Assembly (NCBI GenBank): GCA_012274445.1
Contig: JAAROD010000015.1
Location: 2,666,001 to 2,730,000 of the forward strand
DNA length: 64,000 nucleotides
Source: Sclerotiophoma versabilis
Taxonomy: Eukaryota > Ascomycota > Dothideomycetes > Pleosporales > Didymellaceae
Direction: 5' to 3'
Shown: positions 31,818 to 43,249 of the stretch, one piece after another
Layout: every line of letters begins with the position of its first letter
Numbering within the stretch: position 1 is the first letter of the stretch
Notes under the pieces: model-generated
Database searches by the model: none
What the model saw: only the letters and a program-made list of their open reading frames with translations
What the model was told of the DNA's origin: nothing
Made by a program: the position numbers and the translations under genes

Positions 31818-32237
31818 CTATTCAGTCCTCATATCCATGATTGGTTTCACCTCCATAACATGACTGGTGAAGCAGTACCATTGAAACAGCTCGCTTGAAA
31901 ACCTGACCATCTCCACTAACAACGGTCCGCGCTGCCACCCAATAATCTTCGTCGGGGACCCAGCATCTAAAGCCAGTTGTTCTTCATCAAACACCGATGA
32001 GGGGGCGAGGATTCTACGCCCTGAAACGCTCTTGCGCGCTGGATCATCCTGTATTGGGCCATTACTGAACTCCCAAGCGCCGATCACACCCATAACCCAC
32101 TTGCTGCCCAGTCTTTACGTGTTGTCTAAGTGGTTGTAGTACACCCCTGGCGGCGAGTGCAGCGCATTGACAAGGGCAGCGATTCCCGTCGCACGAATCT
32201 GAACAGGGGTGATGCTGGTGGTTATTGTTGCAGACAT
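31818..32237 (-). CDS. Small hypothetical protein interrupted by an in-frame TAA or a 45-nt intron
   Basis: From the ATG at 32237 the minus-strand frame codes MSATITTSITPVQIRATG and onward, meets TAA at 32117-32115, then continues in the same frame (GSKWVMGVIGAWEF...) to 31818. Two readings are possible. One is a 45-nt intron (32144-32100, GTGTAC...CAAG) that removes the stop and leaves 124 residues in phase. The other is a single point mutation, such as CAA to TAA, that has broken the gene. The intron is at the lower size limit and its acceptor follows A rather than C/T, so the call stays open. No family, signal peptide or membrane helix is recognised. Confidence 0.45.
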
Positions 32238-33393
32238 TATGGGGTGATGGCCATAGATGGAGTGTGTGACTCTGGTGGACTTTATGAGCTGTATCCGAGA
32301 TTGTGCTAAGATTCGGCCGCGGTGCTGCGTGATTGTGGGATTGGGTGTTTGGGACTTTCGCTCCACGGATGGGGGAGGGAAGCAGTGTTGCACTGGCGGG
32401 GAGGACTGAGTACCTGACATGACGGTTGTCTTAGGAAAGACCTTGCGGACGGCGAGATGACGCTTATCCGGGGCATTCTGTGCCCGGGAGGTTACAGAGA
32501 TGGAAGCTTTCAAGCGGATTGCAGAAACGCTAGAAAGTCATTACACATGTTCTGCAAGAGGCAGTCAATGCTCTTGCGAAAGGACTCGATATTCATCCCC
32601 TGCAGCCTTTGTTGCTGAACGCGCCTCAATCAGAAGCTAAGCCAGAGGTCTAATCGATGTCGCGTATTCGGTCCCAATAAAGTTTAGAAATAACTGGTAA
32701 GGCTGCTAGGTGTTGTAATGGCACTGCGGATCTGGAGGGGTTTTGGTAGCGAGAGCAATCTTGGGCTAGCTGGTGGGCATGAGGGGCGGGGAGGGCGCGA
32801 GGGATGGTGTGGACGTGTTGGGTTATAACGGGAAGATGGTCTTAACATATTGACTCAGTCCTGGCATTAGGCAGTTTAGCGGGAACAGTTTGGAGGCACA
32901 ATTTCTTCTTTGGGCCGTTTTGACTCTTCTGGAGTATGCTCATAAGCCATATCTTCGGGAGTGGTAGGAGCAATAGCTCAATTCAAGCATATGGTTCATA
33001 TGTCTTGCATGCGAGTATCATCATGTACGCATTGATTGTGAACGCTCTCTTCTCTCGCAAGTACACACTGCGTCTCTGGGTTGTACTGTTTTCGTCTCCT
33101 TACATTTTAACCTTCCTTACTTAGTCTGCAATCTGTCTACGCAATTCTCTCTACGCACCTTTTGTTTTTAGCTCCAGGAAAGACATAGAATTTGCACTGT
33201 CTAATTGGTAACAAATTAACAATACAACAATGAAAACGCTTGTATCTGTGCAAATAATTGCCTGAAGCAGTGGCACACAAATTCGTACATTCTAGTTTTC
33301 TTGTATAGGAAGTCACGTCGAGGTTGCGTCCGATCTATCGGTGGATGGATTGTATATGAGAGACGTATGACTGCGCAGACTACATCCCTCGAA
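32238..33393. other. 1.15-kb intergenic region
   Basis: Upstream flank of the small gene and 3' flank of the DUF3533 gene. The frame upstream of 32237 is open for a further 90 codons, but its composition looks like leader sequence. Otherwise nothing is recognised. Confidence 0.4.
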
Positions 33394-35396
33394 TTAAGCC
33401 TCGCCCTCTCGCATCCTAGCGCCATCCCTACGACTCCCCCGGGTAGTCACTCGAGCCATCAGACTCGGCTCGTCTCTTTCTTTCTCCATCCTCGCATGCC
33501 ACTCGCTCTCCGCTTGGGCAGCGTTGCGCTTCACGCGCGCAGTATTCCATCGCATGTAGTAGCAGCAGATCGGGAAGAGGATGGTATCGATAGCGACCCA
33601 AGCGAATAGGATGCCGAAGTTGCGGCCGACGTGGGACTGTTGGAGGTCGAAGAGAGTTGAGCGCGTGAGCTCGACAACTAGACTCTCGTGAGAACATGTG
33701 TAGTTTGAAATGGCAGAGTAGTGGGGAATGTGGGAAAGGAATAAAGAACTTACTGTTGTGCATCGGCCAAGCATAGCCCCAACGATAGAAGCTTGGCGCA
33801 AGATCGAGGGCGTAAAAGCCAGTCGCTACGTTCGATATGACCCAGAAGATGAGCCACAGTGCCGTCCACGGTGTACCGAGCAGCATCGCCATGTTCTCGC
33901 TGGCAAGTCCGAATGCGATCATCCCAACCCAATTACCCATCCAGTAAACAACGAATGTGCCGTTTCCGTATGCGTTGGAGTTTTTAACGGGCCAGATGTG
34001 GCTACCCGGCTGCTTGGACATAGGCATCAGGAAGGCCAGGCTGACGAAACTGTAGATGAGTGACAGGAAGAAGTACGAGCTGACGGTAGCGATGTACCGC
34101 CATGCGATGAGGTGGCGGAAGAGCAGCGGTGGGTGGCCTTTGGGTGAGAGATACTTCATGTGGATCGGCAAGAAGAATGTGAAGCTGAAGAAGGAGATGA
34201 TGATCAGGTATATCAACCCGATACTGACTGCGGGTGTGGCAATGGGCGGGCCGAAAGGACGTAAATCATAGATGGTGAAGTCGACACCAGGTGCTAAGGC
34301 TTGAGGTGCATCACTGGTGCGTAGATTCGAGAGGTCCGCCTGAAGATGACGGATCCACGAGCGGCCGAACGTGGAAGCGACACGTTTCTGGAGGGCCGTC
34401 AGACTGGGGACTATGTAAGATGATGTCGTGGTCTGGTCGCGGGCCGAGCTGTAAATGACTTGGCAGGCGCCAGCGGGATCGTAGCTGGCATTGCCTTGTC
34501 TGATGGCGTGATCCAGAAGGGCAGTCGCATTAGGATTGACTATTACTGCAGCCCAGGCATGCATATCGTAGATAGCCTCTCGGACCTTCAGGGGATCGTT
34601 ATCGAAGTTTGCGGGCGATTGAAATGTGTATGCGGGAACGATGGCGTCTGAGTCAAGCATGTCGTTCACCGCTTGAATGAGAAAGGGTCCAACGAATGGT
34701 GTAGTGTCAGTGTATGGTGCAACCTGGCTGTCGAAGTCGACCACTATAATTTTCAAATGCTTGACATTGTCGTTCTGGCGAAACAAGGCCCCCCAGAATA
34801 GGCATAGGAAGGCCATGATGGCGACAGCCAGAATGAGGTCTGACACTCGATCAGTATAAGCACACTCAAATGAAGAGCGCTCTACTTACTTGTTCGTAGC
34901 CATAGCTTTAGCACATGCAGTCGTACGCCAGCCTGTTAAGTTAGCTAGAGCACTTGCAGGATCGCAGTCACCTCACCATCTGCCAATTCCAAAACCCGAC
35001 TGGAGCTTGTTGGGTACCCTTGCGGCTGCGCCTCGATCGCTGGGTGTTGACCTTGGATAGGGCTGGAGTAATGCCGCGGGAGTGCTGCGTTTCTGCTTTC
35101 TCAATGGCCAATGCATCATTGACGACTTCCTCCTGCGCCGGGCTCTCGGCCTCGCTCTCTGTGTCAGTGGTGTCACTGTCACTGTCACTGTTGTAGGGCC
35201 ATTGCTCGCGGTCGTAATGAGGCGCAATCTGGCAGCCAAGCGTAGGTTCAGGCATGGTAGCTGGGACGAGGCCAGCACGAGCTGTTGTCGAGGACCCGAG
35301 TGAGGAAGTCGGTGGTGAATTTGAATGATCAAAAGAGTGACGCTGCGTGCATCGGTCCATCTCATCTTGAGAGACATGGACTGGGCGTGCCGCCAT
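33394..35396 (-). CDS. DUF3533 multi-pass membrane protein (SNG1-like)
   Basis: Four exons, 35396-34977, 34932-34890, 34839-33754 and 33677-33394, are in phase throughout and give 610 residues. A 140-residue disordered cytoplasmic N-terminus (Asp/Ser runs, RRSRR) leads through a 43-nt exon into transmembrane helix 1 (LILAVAIMAFLCLFWGALF). A large loop of about 200 residues follows, then a cluster of about five helices (IGLIYLIIISFFSFTFF; VVYWMGNWVGMIAFGLA; FGILFAWVAIDTILFP). The WPMHN-IVELTRSTLF block, formed only after splicing, matches the family's conserved segment. Yeast Sng1 confers resistance to nitrosoguanidine and affects plasma-membrane lipid asymmetry. The precise role here is unknown. 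The last 40 residues are charged and variable. Confidence 0.86.
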
Positions 35397-36118
35397 GTTG
35401 CTGACTGATGTTACGAGCAAGCAGCTAGCGAGAAGAAAGAGCAGCGATTGGGTGGTGACTGGGCGCCAAAGGATTGGTCATGCATACAGGTGAGTGCTAA
35501 GGGACTGCTAAGCTTTACACATCACGGGCGTTGCTGGATTTAAGAAGCGATCGGCTCTCGAGACTGATGATGTGCGCCAGGGATGTGGAGGAAAAGATTG
35601 ATCGCACAAGATTATTATGACACAACACAGCGCACAGGGCTGCTTTGTCGAATGGCATCGGAGGCTGCACGGTTTCTATGGCCAATGGGAAAGCGTGCGT
35701 CTTGCCTGAGGGTTGCATTGGCTTGCGAAGCGCAGTTGGCGATGATTTTGTACTATCACTCGAGGGACGGTGAAGGAAGGTTTCGCGCCAGCAGATCTGA
35801 GATGTCAGGAGCGATTACGTCAGCGGTCAACCTTGAGGTCGTGATGTCGCCTTTGGCGCGTTCACACGACCACCTTTGGCCATGACGCGTCGCAACAGCA
35901 ATTGGTCGCTGTTGCAGCGACCCCATAAGCCTCGTTTGGCTGCACGGTTGGGTACGCGGACACACAGTTCCCCAGCATGTCCTTGAGAGGCTCACGCGGA
36001 GGCCGTGGCCGAGGTCGAGGTCGAGGTCGCGGCCGCGGTCGTGGTCGCGGCAGAACAATGATCGCACGTGCGCCCATAATTCACACACTTGCATCAGTGG
36101 CAGTGCTGACTTGTGCAG
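35397..36118. other. Divergent intergenic region with an Arg-Gly-coding repeat
   Basis: This lies between the DUF3533 gene (-) and the chromodomain gene (+). It includes an ATG at 35977 opening a frame rich in Arg-Gly (35995-36055, repeats of ggtcga/ggtcgc). That is probably the first exon of the chromodomain protein, but no GT donor in the right phase joins it to the next exon. A CTGAC branch site and a TTGTGCAG acceptor at about 36105-36118 mark the intron's end. Confidence 0.45.
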
Positions 36119-37477
36119 TGGGAATGGGAGACTTATACGCCTTCGCCCTCCGTCTACGACAACATCTGGCACATACGTCAAGCCCCGGTCACCGTCACTC
36201 CGGAAGTCCCTAACGACTGCCCTATCCCCGACGCCCGCACGCGCATCCTCGAACGTCGCCAGACTGAAGACGGCTTCGGACGCAACTTCTACTTCGTCGA
36301 GATCACGTACTTGGGCGGGCAGGAGCCGACAAGCACGTGGGTGCAGAGCAGTGACAATAGCGAAAAGGGCGGCGCCGAGGTCGAGAGGGTCGATGTTAGC
36401 AAGATCCTTCAGTATGTGAGCCCGCGGGAACTGGAGAGGTTTGAAAATGAGCAGTTCAGGGTTGAGGCGGAGGCGCAGGATGTAGCCGACAGGGAGGAAG
36501 AGGAGGAGCAGGTCAGGAGGCGGATGGAGAAGAATGCGCGCATGATAGGGAGTCGAATGATGGATGGGCTTGGCATCGATCCTGAGCTGCAGACCGCAAG
36601 TAAGCTGAGAGGCCGGCCGAGGGGTAGAGGGCGTGGAAGAGGTCGTGGGAGAGGCAGCCGGCGAGGGAGGGACCGGCTAGGCTTGGGTGGCATTGATCGT
36701 CGCGAACTACCCCAAGACGAGATCATCGACAGCGAACCCAGCCAGACATATACACCGACACTAAGGAACGAGATTGCGGGGACAAGCACTGAGTCTGAGG
36801 ACGACTTGCCAGAGCCATTGTCACCAGGCTTGAGGCGCTCAGCCTTTGTAGCTAACAGCGCCCTCTTGCTTTTGCCGGTACCATCACATCAGTCTGCGTC
36901 TAGAGCAGCGCTTCCAAGGGGCGACTCAGAATTGCCAGACATCGGCGACACTGACACAACCTCCCAGAACGGGGACAATGAGTCGGTGTCCAGTGCAGCT
37001 ATGCAATTACAGGATGAGGGCACTTTGGGCGACATCGCAGTCGCCAAGCCAGAGGCAACGCGCTCTGATCAGGAAGACGCCCACCGCAGCAAGAGGCGAA
37101 CGACAGCGAGTGTAGAACCGCAGCAAGAACGCATGTTTCCGCCCTCATCACAAATCGAGGAATCAGACAGCGAAGATGACTTGGTACCCGCCGACGCTCC
37201 ATCAACCATCAAAGCGCACAAATACCACGATCCGCATTTCAACACCAAAAGCCCAGCGGAGGATGAAGATGCAGAAGAATATGTCGTCGAAGCCATCATC
37301 GAGCACGACCACGATGATGATGGCAAGAAGTATTACCTTGTTAAGTGGGAAGGATACGAAGACAGCTATGATTGGTTGCCTGAAGAAGACCTTGAAGGCG
37401 CAGCTGAGTTAGTTGAAGAGTTTAACAATTCTATTAGAAGACAGAAGAAGAAAGGAAAACAACCATATTTCAAGTAG
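36119..37477 (+). CDS. Chromodomain protein with internal RG-rich tract (5' exon missing)
   Basis: The long exon begins after a good acceptor (CTGAC...TTGTGCAG) at 36119 and runs 453 codons, stop included, to 37477. It has no early ATG, so an upstream exon is required, likely the one starting at 35977. The first 100 residues look folded (WEWETYTPSPSVYDNIWHIR, FYFVEITYLGG). A Glu/Arg-rich helix, an RGRGRGRGRG tract and a long acidic disordered region follow. The C-terminal chromodomain reads EEYVVEAIIEHDHD, KKYYLVKWEGY, DSYDWLPEEDL, with the expected aromatic cage residues (Tyr, Trp, Trp). Chromodomains bind methylated lysine on histone tails; RG tracts often bind RNA. A heterochromatin or RNA-linked chromatin role is inferred. 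It is not recognisably Clr4 or HP1, because the SET and chromoshadow domains are absent. Confidence 0.78.
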   Translation, partial: WEWETYTPSPSVYDNIWHIRQAPVTVTPEVPNDCPIPDARTRILERRQTEDGFGRNFYFVEITYLGGQEPTSTWVQSSDNSEKGGAEVERVDVSKILQYVSPRELERFENEQFRVEAEAQDVADREEEEEQVRRRMEKNARMIGSRMMDGLGIDPELQTASKLRGRPRGRGRGRGRGRGSRRGRDRLGLGGIDRRELPQDEIIDSEPSQTYTPTLRNEIAGTSTESEDDLPEPLSPGLRRSAFVANSALLLLPVPSHQSASRAALPRGDSELPDIGDTDTTSQNGDNESVSSAAMQLQDEGTLGDIAVAKPEATRSDQEDAHRSKRRTTASVEPQQERMFPPSSQIEESDSEDDLVPADAPSTIKAHKYHDPHFNTKSPAEDEDAEEYVVEAIIEHDHDDDGKKYYLVKWEGYEDSYDWLPEEDLEGAAELVEEFNNSIRRQKKKGKQPYFK

Positions 37478-37715
37478 ATTAGAGCTAAGCCTCGAAGATG
37501 CCCATGTTTACGATAATCTACCAGGGTCTCTGCTCAATCCAATCTAGGAACATCAAACTTCAGGGTATTACTTGTACATGAGATAGAACTCTCCTCATAA
37601 AGCTCCTTCGTGTTTGCTGAAAAAGAACATTCACACTTGCAAAAAGAAGCCCACTTTTGATCAGAGTATAACGTAAATTTTTTTTTAAATTGTGTTACAG
37701 ACTTGCTGTATGGTT

Positions 37716-40343
37716 TTAAAGAAAAAACTGTGGAGGTGGAAGCCAATACCCTTCTATGCTAGGTAGGAACTCCGGCGGATACGGAACACGATGCTCGAAT
37801 CCAACGTACATGCCTGCACTGTCTAACCCAACTCGCGTACCATCGGGTAAGAATGCCAGCAACAAACCTGTTCGAGGAGAAAGAGAGACGTTATCAACTT
37901 GGGCTACACCATCAGAGTAGAACGTCCAGGTGAACACTTTGTCCACGACAGTGCCTGAGGCGATGATATCCGAGCTGCTAGGTTCGAGTGGAAAGCCGTT
38001 GAGATCGCTTGTTGGTTCGAATGCTGTAGGTAGGCTTGGAATAAGACTATCTGGTGACTCGTCTGGTCCGTCCACAAGCAAATCGGGAAGTGGTGCCAGG
38101 ACTGGGAGCGGCGCAGTCGCGAAGTATGTCGGGGCCGGGAAGTAATGCGGCTCCAGCCAGTCGGTGATTACCCACCAGGGTGTCTCTGGTTCCGTCGTTG
38201 AGGGCACCAGGGCATTGTCCAGAGGTAGTGGTTCCAGCGATGGAATGGCCAAAGACGGTACTGCTGGGACCGCTGTAAGCAATGAGTCTAATGGGATAGG
38301 CGGTACCTCTGGAGATAACAGATTGGGCAATACAGGATCTGGATTCACCGAAAGTAAGGATGCCACAAATGACGGCAGATTGAGAGGCGGTACTGCTGTT
38401 GCTTCTATCGGAAGACCGGGAGTTTGCAAGGATCCAAGTATAGGTAGTATATCCGACAAAGTAGGAATGGGCTCTAGTGTAGCGCCAGGGAGGATTGGCG
38501 GCAGGTTCACTAATGGTACGGTTGTTGGCAACGTGATCGGTGTCAGTGGTGCAACGGCAGGAATGACTGTGGTTGGGCTAAGCAGCGGCAATATTTGTTC
38601 TGGTGTCAGCACTGCTGGGTTGATGGAAGCCAATGGCAGGCTCGGGAGCTGTATTGGTACAAGGCTGGAGGATGATACGCTGGAAGGTTGTAGAGAAGCC
38701 AGAGCTGCTCCAAATTCGCCCAAGATTGGATCAGACGGAGCTTTAATGGGTGTCAGTGCGCTCACTATTGGTCCCAATCCAAGGGAAGTCTGTAAATTAG
38801 AGGTCGGAAATACTTCGGGGATAATCGGTAACAAGGGTTGCACTGATGTAGATGAGGATGGTACCAGTGAAGGGAGAACGGTCGGAATTGGCACAAACGG
38901 AGCAAGCGGTGTCTGGAGCGTCGCTAGAACTGGTGTGCTTGTTGATGAGAGAAGCGTAGGAGTGACCAATGCAACAGTTTCTGCCAGTGTAGGCACTGAT
39001 AGCGAGAGTGGAAGTGATGGAAGTATCGGTGCAAGTGGAGCAAGCAATGCCTGAGATGTGGAAGTTGCTTGCTGAGTTGAAGATGATACAACCAATGGCA
39101 CTGAAGCTAGTGACGTTTGTGCTGGTGTAGATGTAGATGGCCCAGCTGCAAGTAGTGAGAATCCTGGTGCCAAAGCAGTCACGAGAGGCTGTATTGTTGG
39201 ACTTTGTGGCAAAACAAACACAGCTGGTACTGATGCAACTAAGTCAAGGGGTTGACTAGCTATTGTGGAAGTCGATACAGACAAAGTAGATGGAACTGAT
39301 AATGTCAGTTTGAGGTCAACTGCTGCACCTAGCGGCGATATGGGCGCAAGCAGAGCAAGTGCTGGCTGGGTCGTCGATGATGTCTGTGCTGTTGAGACCG
39401 GTGACGCTATTGTCACAAGCGTTGAAGGGAGTAATGCGCTTGAAGTAGAAAGCGTCACAGGTACTAGTAAGGATGAACGTTGTGCAGGAGTAGAAGAGGC
39501 TACCAGCGCTGGTGTCGATGTCACTACCTGCGTTGCTTGGGATGTTGGCAACGTACTAACATAAGCCGAGTTTCGAAAAACGGTCATTCGGCCAAGCGCA
39601 CCACAAGCCTGGAGAATGTTTCCGGTACATGGTGTCTGGCAGGCTGTGTTGAGTGTGGGGCTTGAAGGAGCAAGAAATGAATTGCCGCATCGACAGGTAG
39701 AGCCGCTTGTGATGCCGGCATACTGATAGTCCGCACAGTAGGATGTGCAAGCTGCCCAAGTCATGCTAGTGATCGATGTGTATGACCGGCTATTCAACAG
39801 GCTTTGCGTGGTTGCGCCTAGTTGCGCAATGGTTGTAGAGTCCGTCTCAATGTAACAACCCGAGTAAGTGTAGCCCGCAACGGACGAGTTATTCGGCGTC
39901 TGTGGAGCAGATTAGTTTGCGTCCCTACATTTCACACATGGAGCGTGTAGCTGAAATTCACTCGCTGGTATAAAACATTTGTGCAGATAGTTGCAATCGG
40001 TGGATGATCTTTCCTCGCTCATCGGCGCGAGCATTGAACCGACTCCTCTTATTTCCGTACTCGTAAGAACAAGTGGGTACTACCACGATTTACATACTGC
40101 AACTATTGCCCGTGCCAGTATAGCGACATGGTCTTTGGTCTCCGGGCTGACTGACGCTTCTCGGAAATCTGTCTCCGAATCGAGCAGATTACCTTTCACC
40201 GGAGATCCAAGTACGGGGTGTATAGACCACAAACTTAGAAGAAGCATTCCGGCATACAGGAGCCTGAGAAGCTCTGCGGAAAGATTAGGTTGGGTAAAAC
40301 TCAATGCCATCATTGCGTTGATTTGGAAGGCAAGTAGATGCAT
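37716..40343 (-). CDS. WSC-domain cell-wall protein with very long Ser/Thr/Pro-rich stalk
   Basis: Exon 2 (39899-37716, 728 codons) follows a CTCCACAG acceptor. A phase-0 GTATGT donor at 40097 links it to an exon 40343-40098 with a hydrophobic leader (LLRLLYAGMLLLSLW), giving 809 residues. The 198-nt intron is long for this window, so the first exon is less certain. The WSC domain starts at YSGCYIETD and carries the usual cysteines (AACTSYC, STCRCGNSF, CQTPC, ACG) plus the closing MTVF strand. Then come about 500 residues of Ser/Thr/Pro/Val/Leu low complexity (TLxTP, PxLPSL patterns) and a globular C-terminus with WWVITDWLEPHYFPAPTYF. No transmembrane anchor is seen at the end. WSC domains bind glycans in the wall; a structural or adhesive role is likely. 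Confidence 0.8.
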
Positions 40344-41612
40344 CAACGAGTGCTGAAATACCTAAGACGAAGAGGAACAGCGATGCTATGGGGTCAAAAG
40401 TTCCAATAGTAGGGTAACACATCACCGCCGCTTAACTGCATTTCAGGAATGTTGGATTGTAGTAATGTTGGATTGTAACAATGTTAAATTATAATGTTGG
40501 GTCGCAGGAATGTCGGTTCGTAGGAATGTGGAAATTAATTGTTGGAGAACAAATTCGTAAGCGCACCTCAAGCATCAGCGGAGTCTCAGCTTCACTTATT
40601 CATGTTCGATACAGGTAAGTGCGCAGCACTGTAAGGAGATTCATCGTCTGCATAAACTTATATAACAGCCCAAGTGTGGGTATCGCGGATGCCTCGCTTA
40701 AATTGAATCCTGACGGTATGCAGTTTTTCAAGTCGTCGTGTCATTAGATGGTTGGCACAAATTGTGACAATTGATGTTGTGGTTTGTCGATTAAGTACAA
40801 TGGATATGCATTGTAAGCAAGGGGCAACAGGACTGGGTCATATGTATGAGTGTAGTGACCTGGGTATGTACATTTGTGTGATCTGTGCTCTAAGACAGTC
40901 CGACGCATATCAAGCATGCGATTTGATTATAGGCCTGTGCCCATGTCAAGGATTGGGTAGTCATTGTTTTGCACTTTCACTGTAAACATACAGAGCACTT
41001 GTTGCACTAGACTCATGAATGGATGATACAATTATATGATGCGTAATTGTACTGCTAGAATTTAACCTCTACACAAAGTTCAACTATGACAGACCCGATC
41101 TAATTGAACCCACAACAATCCAAGACCTGGGAGACCTGCTTCCAAGCATATCTAGTGACGTGCTACCATTTGTCAGTCAAAGAGAAGGAACGACTGCGTC
41201 CTTGAAACTAGCACAATGGTTATTGTCAACGTTGTATTTCTTGTGGGTAGAAGATTCAAAGTAAGCCCTGCCGACTCGTTCCAAGCCGGGGCAAATTCTA
41301 CGAGGGCACAAAGTGTGTGAGTATAATGAGCAGATGCAGAAGGCGGGGTTAGGGTTGGGGTGGGTCGGCGTTCGGAGACCGAACGCTTCAAACCTGCGCC
41401 GCCTTTCCAACACCGCACGTCGAAATGGGAAAAGCCACGTAGATCACGAAATCCCGGGCTGTTCTTGTTTCAGGCAATAAACACATTAAGCGCGAAGCCA
41501 CCAATTCCATATAGTTTGAGGTTTACTGTTGCGCCAACGAACTTTAGCCATCTATCTAACTGGAGCACACTCCACAACAACCATCCAAAGCGTGGACTGA
41601 TTGCGGAGCAGT
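40344..41612. other. Divergent intergenic region with a minisatellite
   Basis: 1.27 kb between the WSC gene (-) and the TLDc gene (+). It includes a degenerate 14-16 bp tandem repeat just upstream of the WSC gene (listed separately). No gene was seen. Confidence 0.45.
40446..40535. repeat. Degenerate tandem repeat of a 14-16 bp unit
   Basis: About six copies of a unit like aatgttggattgtag (variants aatgttaaattat, aatgttgggtcgcagg, aatgtcggttcgtagg, aatgtggaaatta) lie head to tail. They are about 100 bases upstream of the predicted start of the WSC-domain gene. Confidence 0.85.
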
Positions 41613-43249
41613 ATGGATACAATTGACAGCGGGAGACAAATTCGTGCTTGGGCTGCAGTCGGAGCCATGACAAGCGAAGCGATATTTGACCGGTTCGATC
41701 AAAACACGATCGACAGCCCTCCATTTTCCACAGAAGAACTGAGCGCATTAGAGAGGAATTTCGAGACAGTTTGCGACAACAGTGGTCATATCTCCAAGGT
41801 AGCATTCACAACATTTGTTCTTTCTAAAGGTGATTTTCCGCCTGTCCTTACAGAAGCCGCTGGCATTCTATTCGATAGCCCTTGCTACCTGAGCACAGCA
41901 CCTCTGCAGACCACGTCACTGCCACATGACCATTTGACGCTCAAAGAACTAAAGCGCGCCCTAATATGGTCATTTCCCAACAAGGCATTGTCAGTCATCA
42001 CAACAACCTCCGGATATCGCGAGAGATCCTCAGCAGATCACAGAAGGCGTGTTTTCCAGAGCCTAGCAACCTCATACCAAGGCCGATACCCACCACTCGA
42101 TATGAGATTTGCAAGAGCGATGGCAGCTGAGAACGCCAGAGACTTTCCGCCAGGTCACCGAGGTGGCCCGGTCGAAGATGCAGACGTAAACTTTGACGAT
42201 GACGGAGACGAGATGTACCACGATGTTTTGAGTTTTCTCGCCTCAACACAGCCGTACGTACCGCCAACTTATGCTGGGCCGTGTCGTGATGGCTTTCGTG
42301 ATCTGGCGACCAAGTTTCACAGAGATGCTCCATCGTTATTAGACTTGGTTATACCGATGCCTCGACTAAAAGCATTCCTCTCGCTTCTGCTCGCAACGAA
42401 TCTCAAGAATCGGGTAGTGGACTGTACAGTGGACGCTGATCTGGAGCTTCAAAGTGTTGCACAGTCATAGAGGCGTGCTTCCATCAGTCTCTGGAGGCTC
42501 ACGCTTCCAGTTTACCTGCGGGATGTTCGTCCGGACCTTCTGATGTAATTACATGGCCAATGTTCAACTTTGCCATTTCTAAGCTGCTTGTACGTTCATT
42601 GCACCACTGAATACACTATATTTGCTAACTTCCGTAGCCTCACCTCTTCGAATCACTCTACAGTCTACTTTCCATGGTCTTATTCGATCAACTCTGTCGA
42701 TTTGATGCCAACACAGGGTACGCTAAGCCTGCTGCGATTCTAACGCTTCCTCGTATGGTTCAATTGGAAAGCTTTCTGTTCAACTCAATCAGTATGGCTG
42801 ATATTCACCGTTTCGAAAGCAACACAAGTGCCGCTGAACTGGTCAAAGCTATCAAGAACATTACAGAGTGCGCTTTGCTTGTGATCTCCGGTCACACAGC
42901 GGCCAACGAGACGTACGTCTTAGGCGTCTTCATCGCTCGGCCGCCGATAGATGGACCCTTTATACAGAGCGGGGAATCGGATTTCGACGAAACAGCTCTG
43001 CTTTTTCAACTGAGTCCTGCTCACGACGTTTTTCGCGGGAAGATTGGAGCTCCGGCATGGTATTTGAACAATGATGGTTTTATCTTCGGCGACAAAGACT
43101 ACGGTGCTGCCTTGGCTCTCAGTAATTCCTTAATGAACGCTCGATTCACGCACAGGCCGACTGACGGTGATGCAAAAGCTGTCTATGGTCCCACTGTACA
43201 CAGGGGTAACGTCGAGACGTTGTTGTCTATTGATGGATTTGAATTATGA
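41613..43249 (+). CDS. TLDc-domain protein (Rtc5/MEAK7-like)
   Basis: Exons 41613-42413, 42455-42589 and 42638-43249, all phase 0, give 515 residues. Intron 1 is short (41 nt, GTAGTG...CAAAG); intron 2 is 48 nt with GTACGT and a GCTAAC branch. The second splice builds a continuous segment (TWPMFNFAISKLLPHLFESLYSLL in two pieces across exons). The N-terminus contains an EF-hand-like helix region (SGHISKVAFTTFVL) as in MEAK7/Rtc5 proteins. The C-terminal third fits the TLDc fold: LVISGHTAANETYVLGVF, LLFQLSPAHDVFRG, YLNNDGFIFGD, and a terminal IDGFEL. TLDc proteins modulate the vacuolar proton pump and stress responses; yeast Rtc5 promotes V-ATPase disassembly. The shift between frames at 42414-42454 could instead be a frameshift. 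Confidence 0.8.

Noticed and set aside
32238..32513. Upstream extension of the small minus-strand gene
   Set aside because: Open frame, but its translation is polar and unstructured; the ATG at 32237 gives a more natural start, so it was treated as leader sequence.
38164..39054. Plus-strand Gly/Ser-rich frame of 296 codons
   Set aside because: Antisense of the low-complexity stalk of the WSC protein; the composition is explained by the repeat codons on the other strand.
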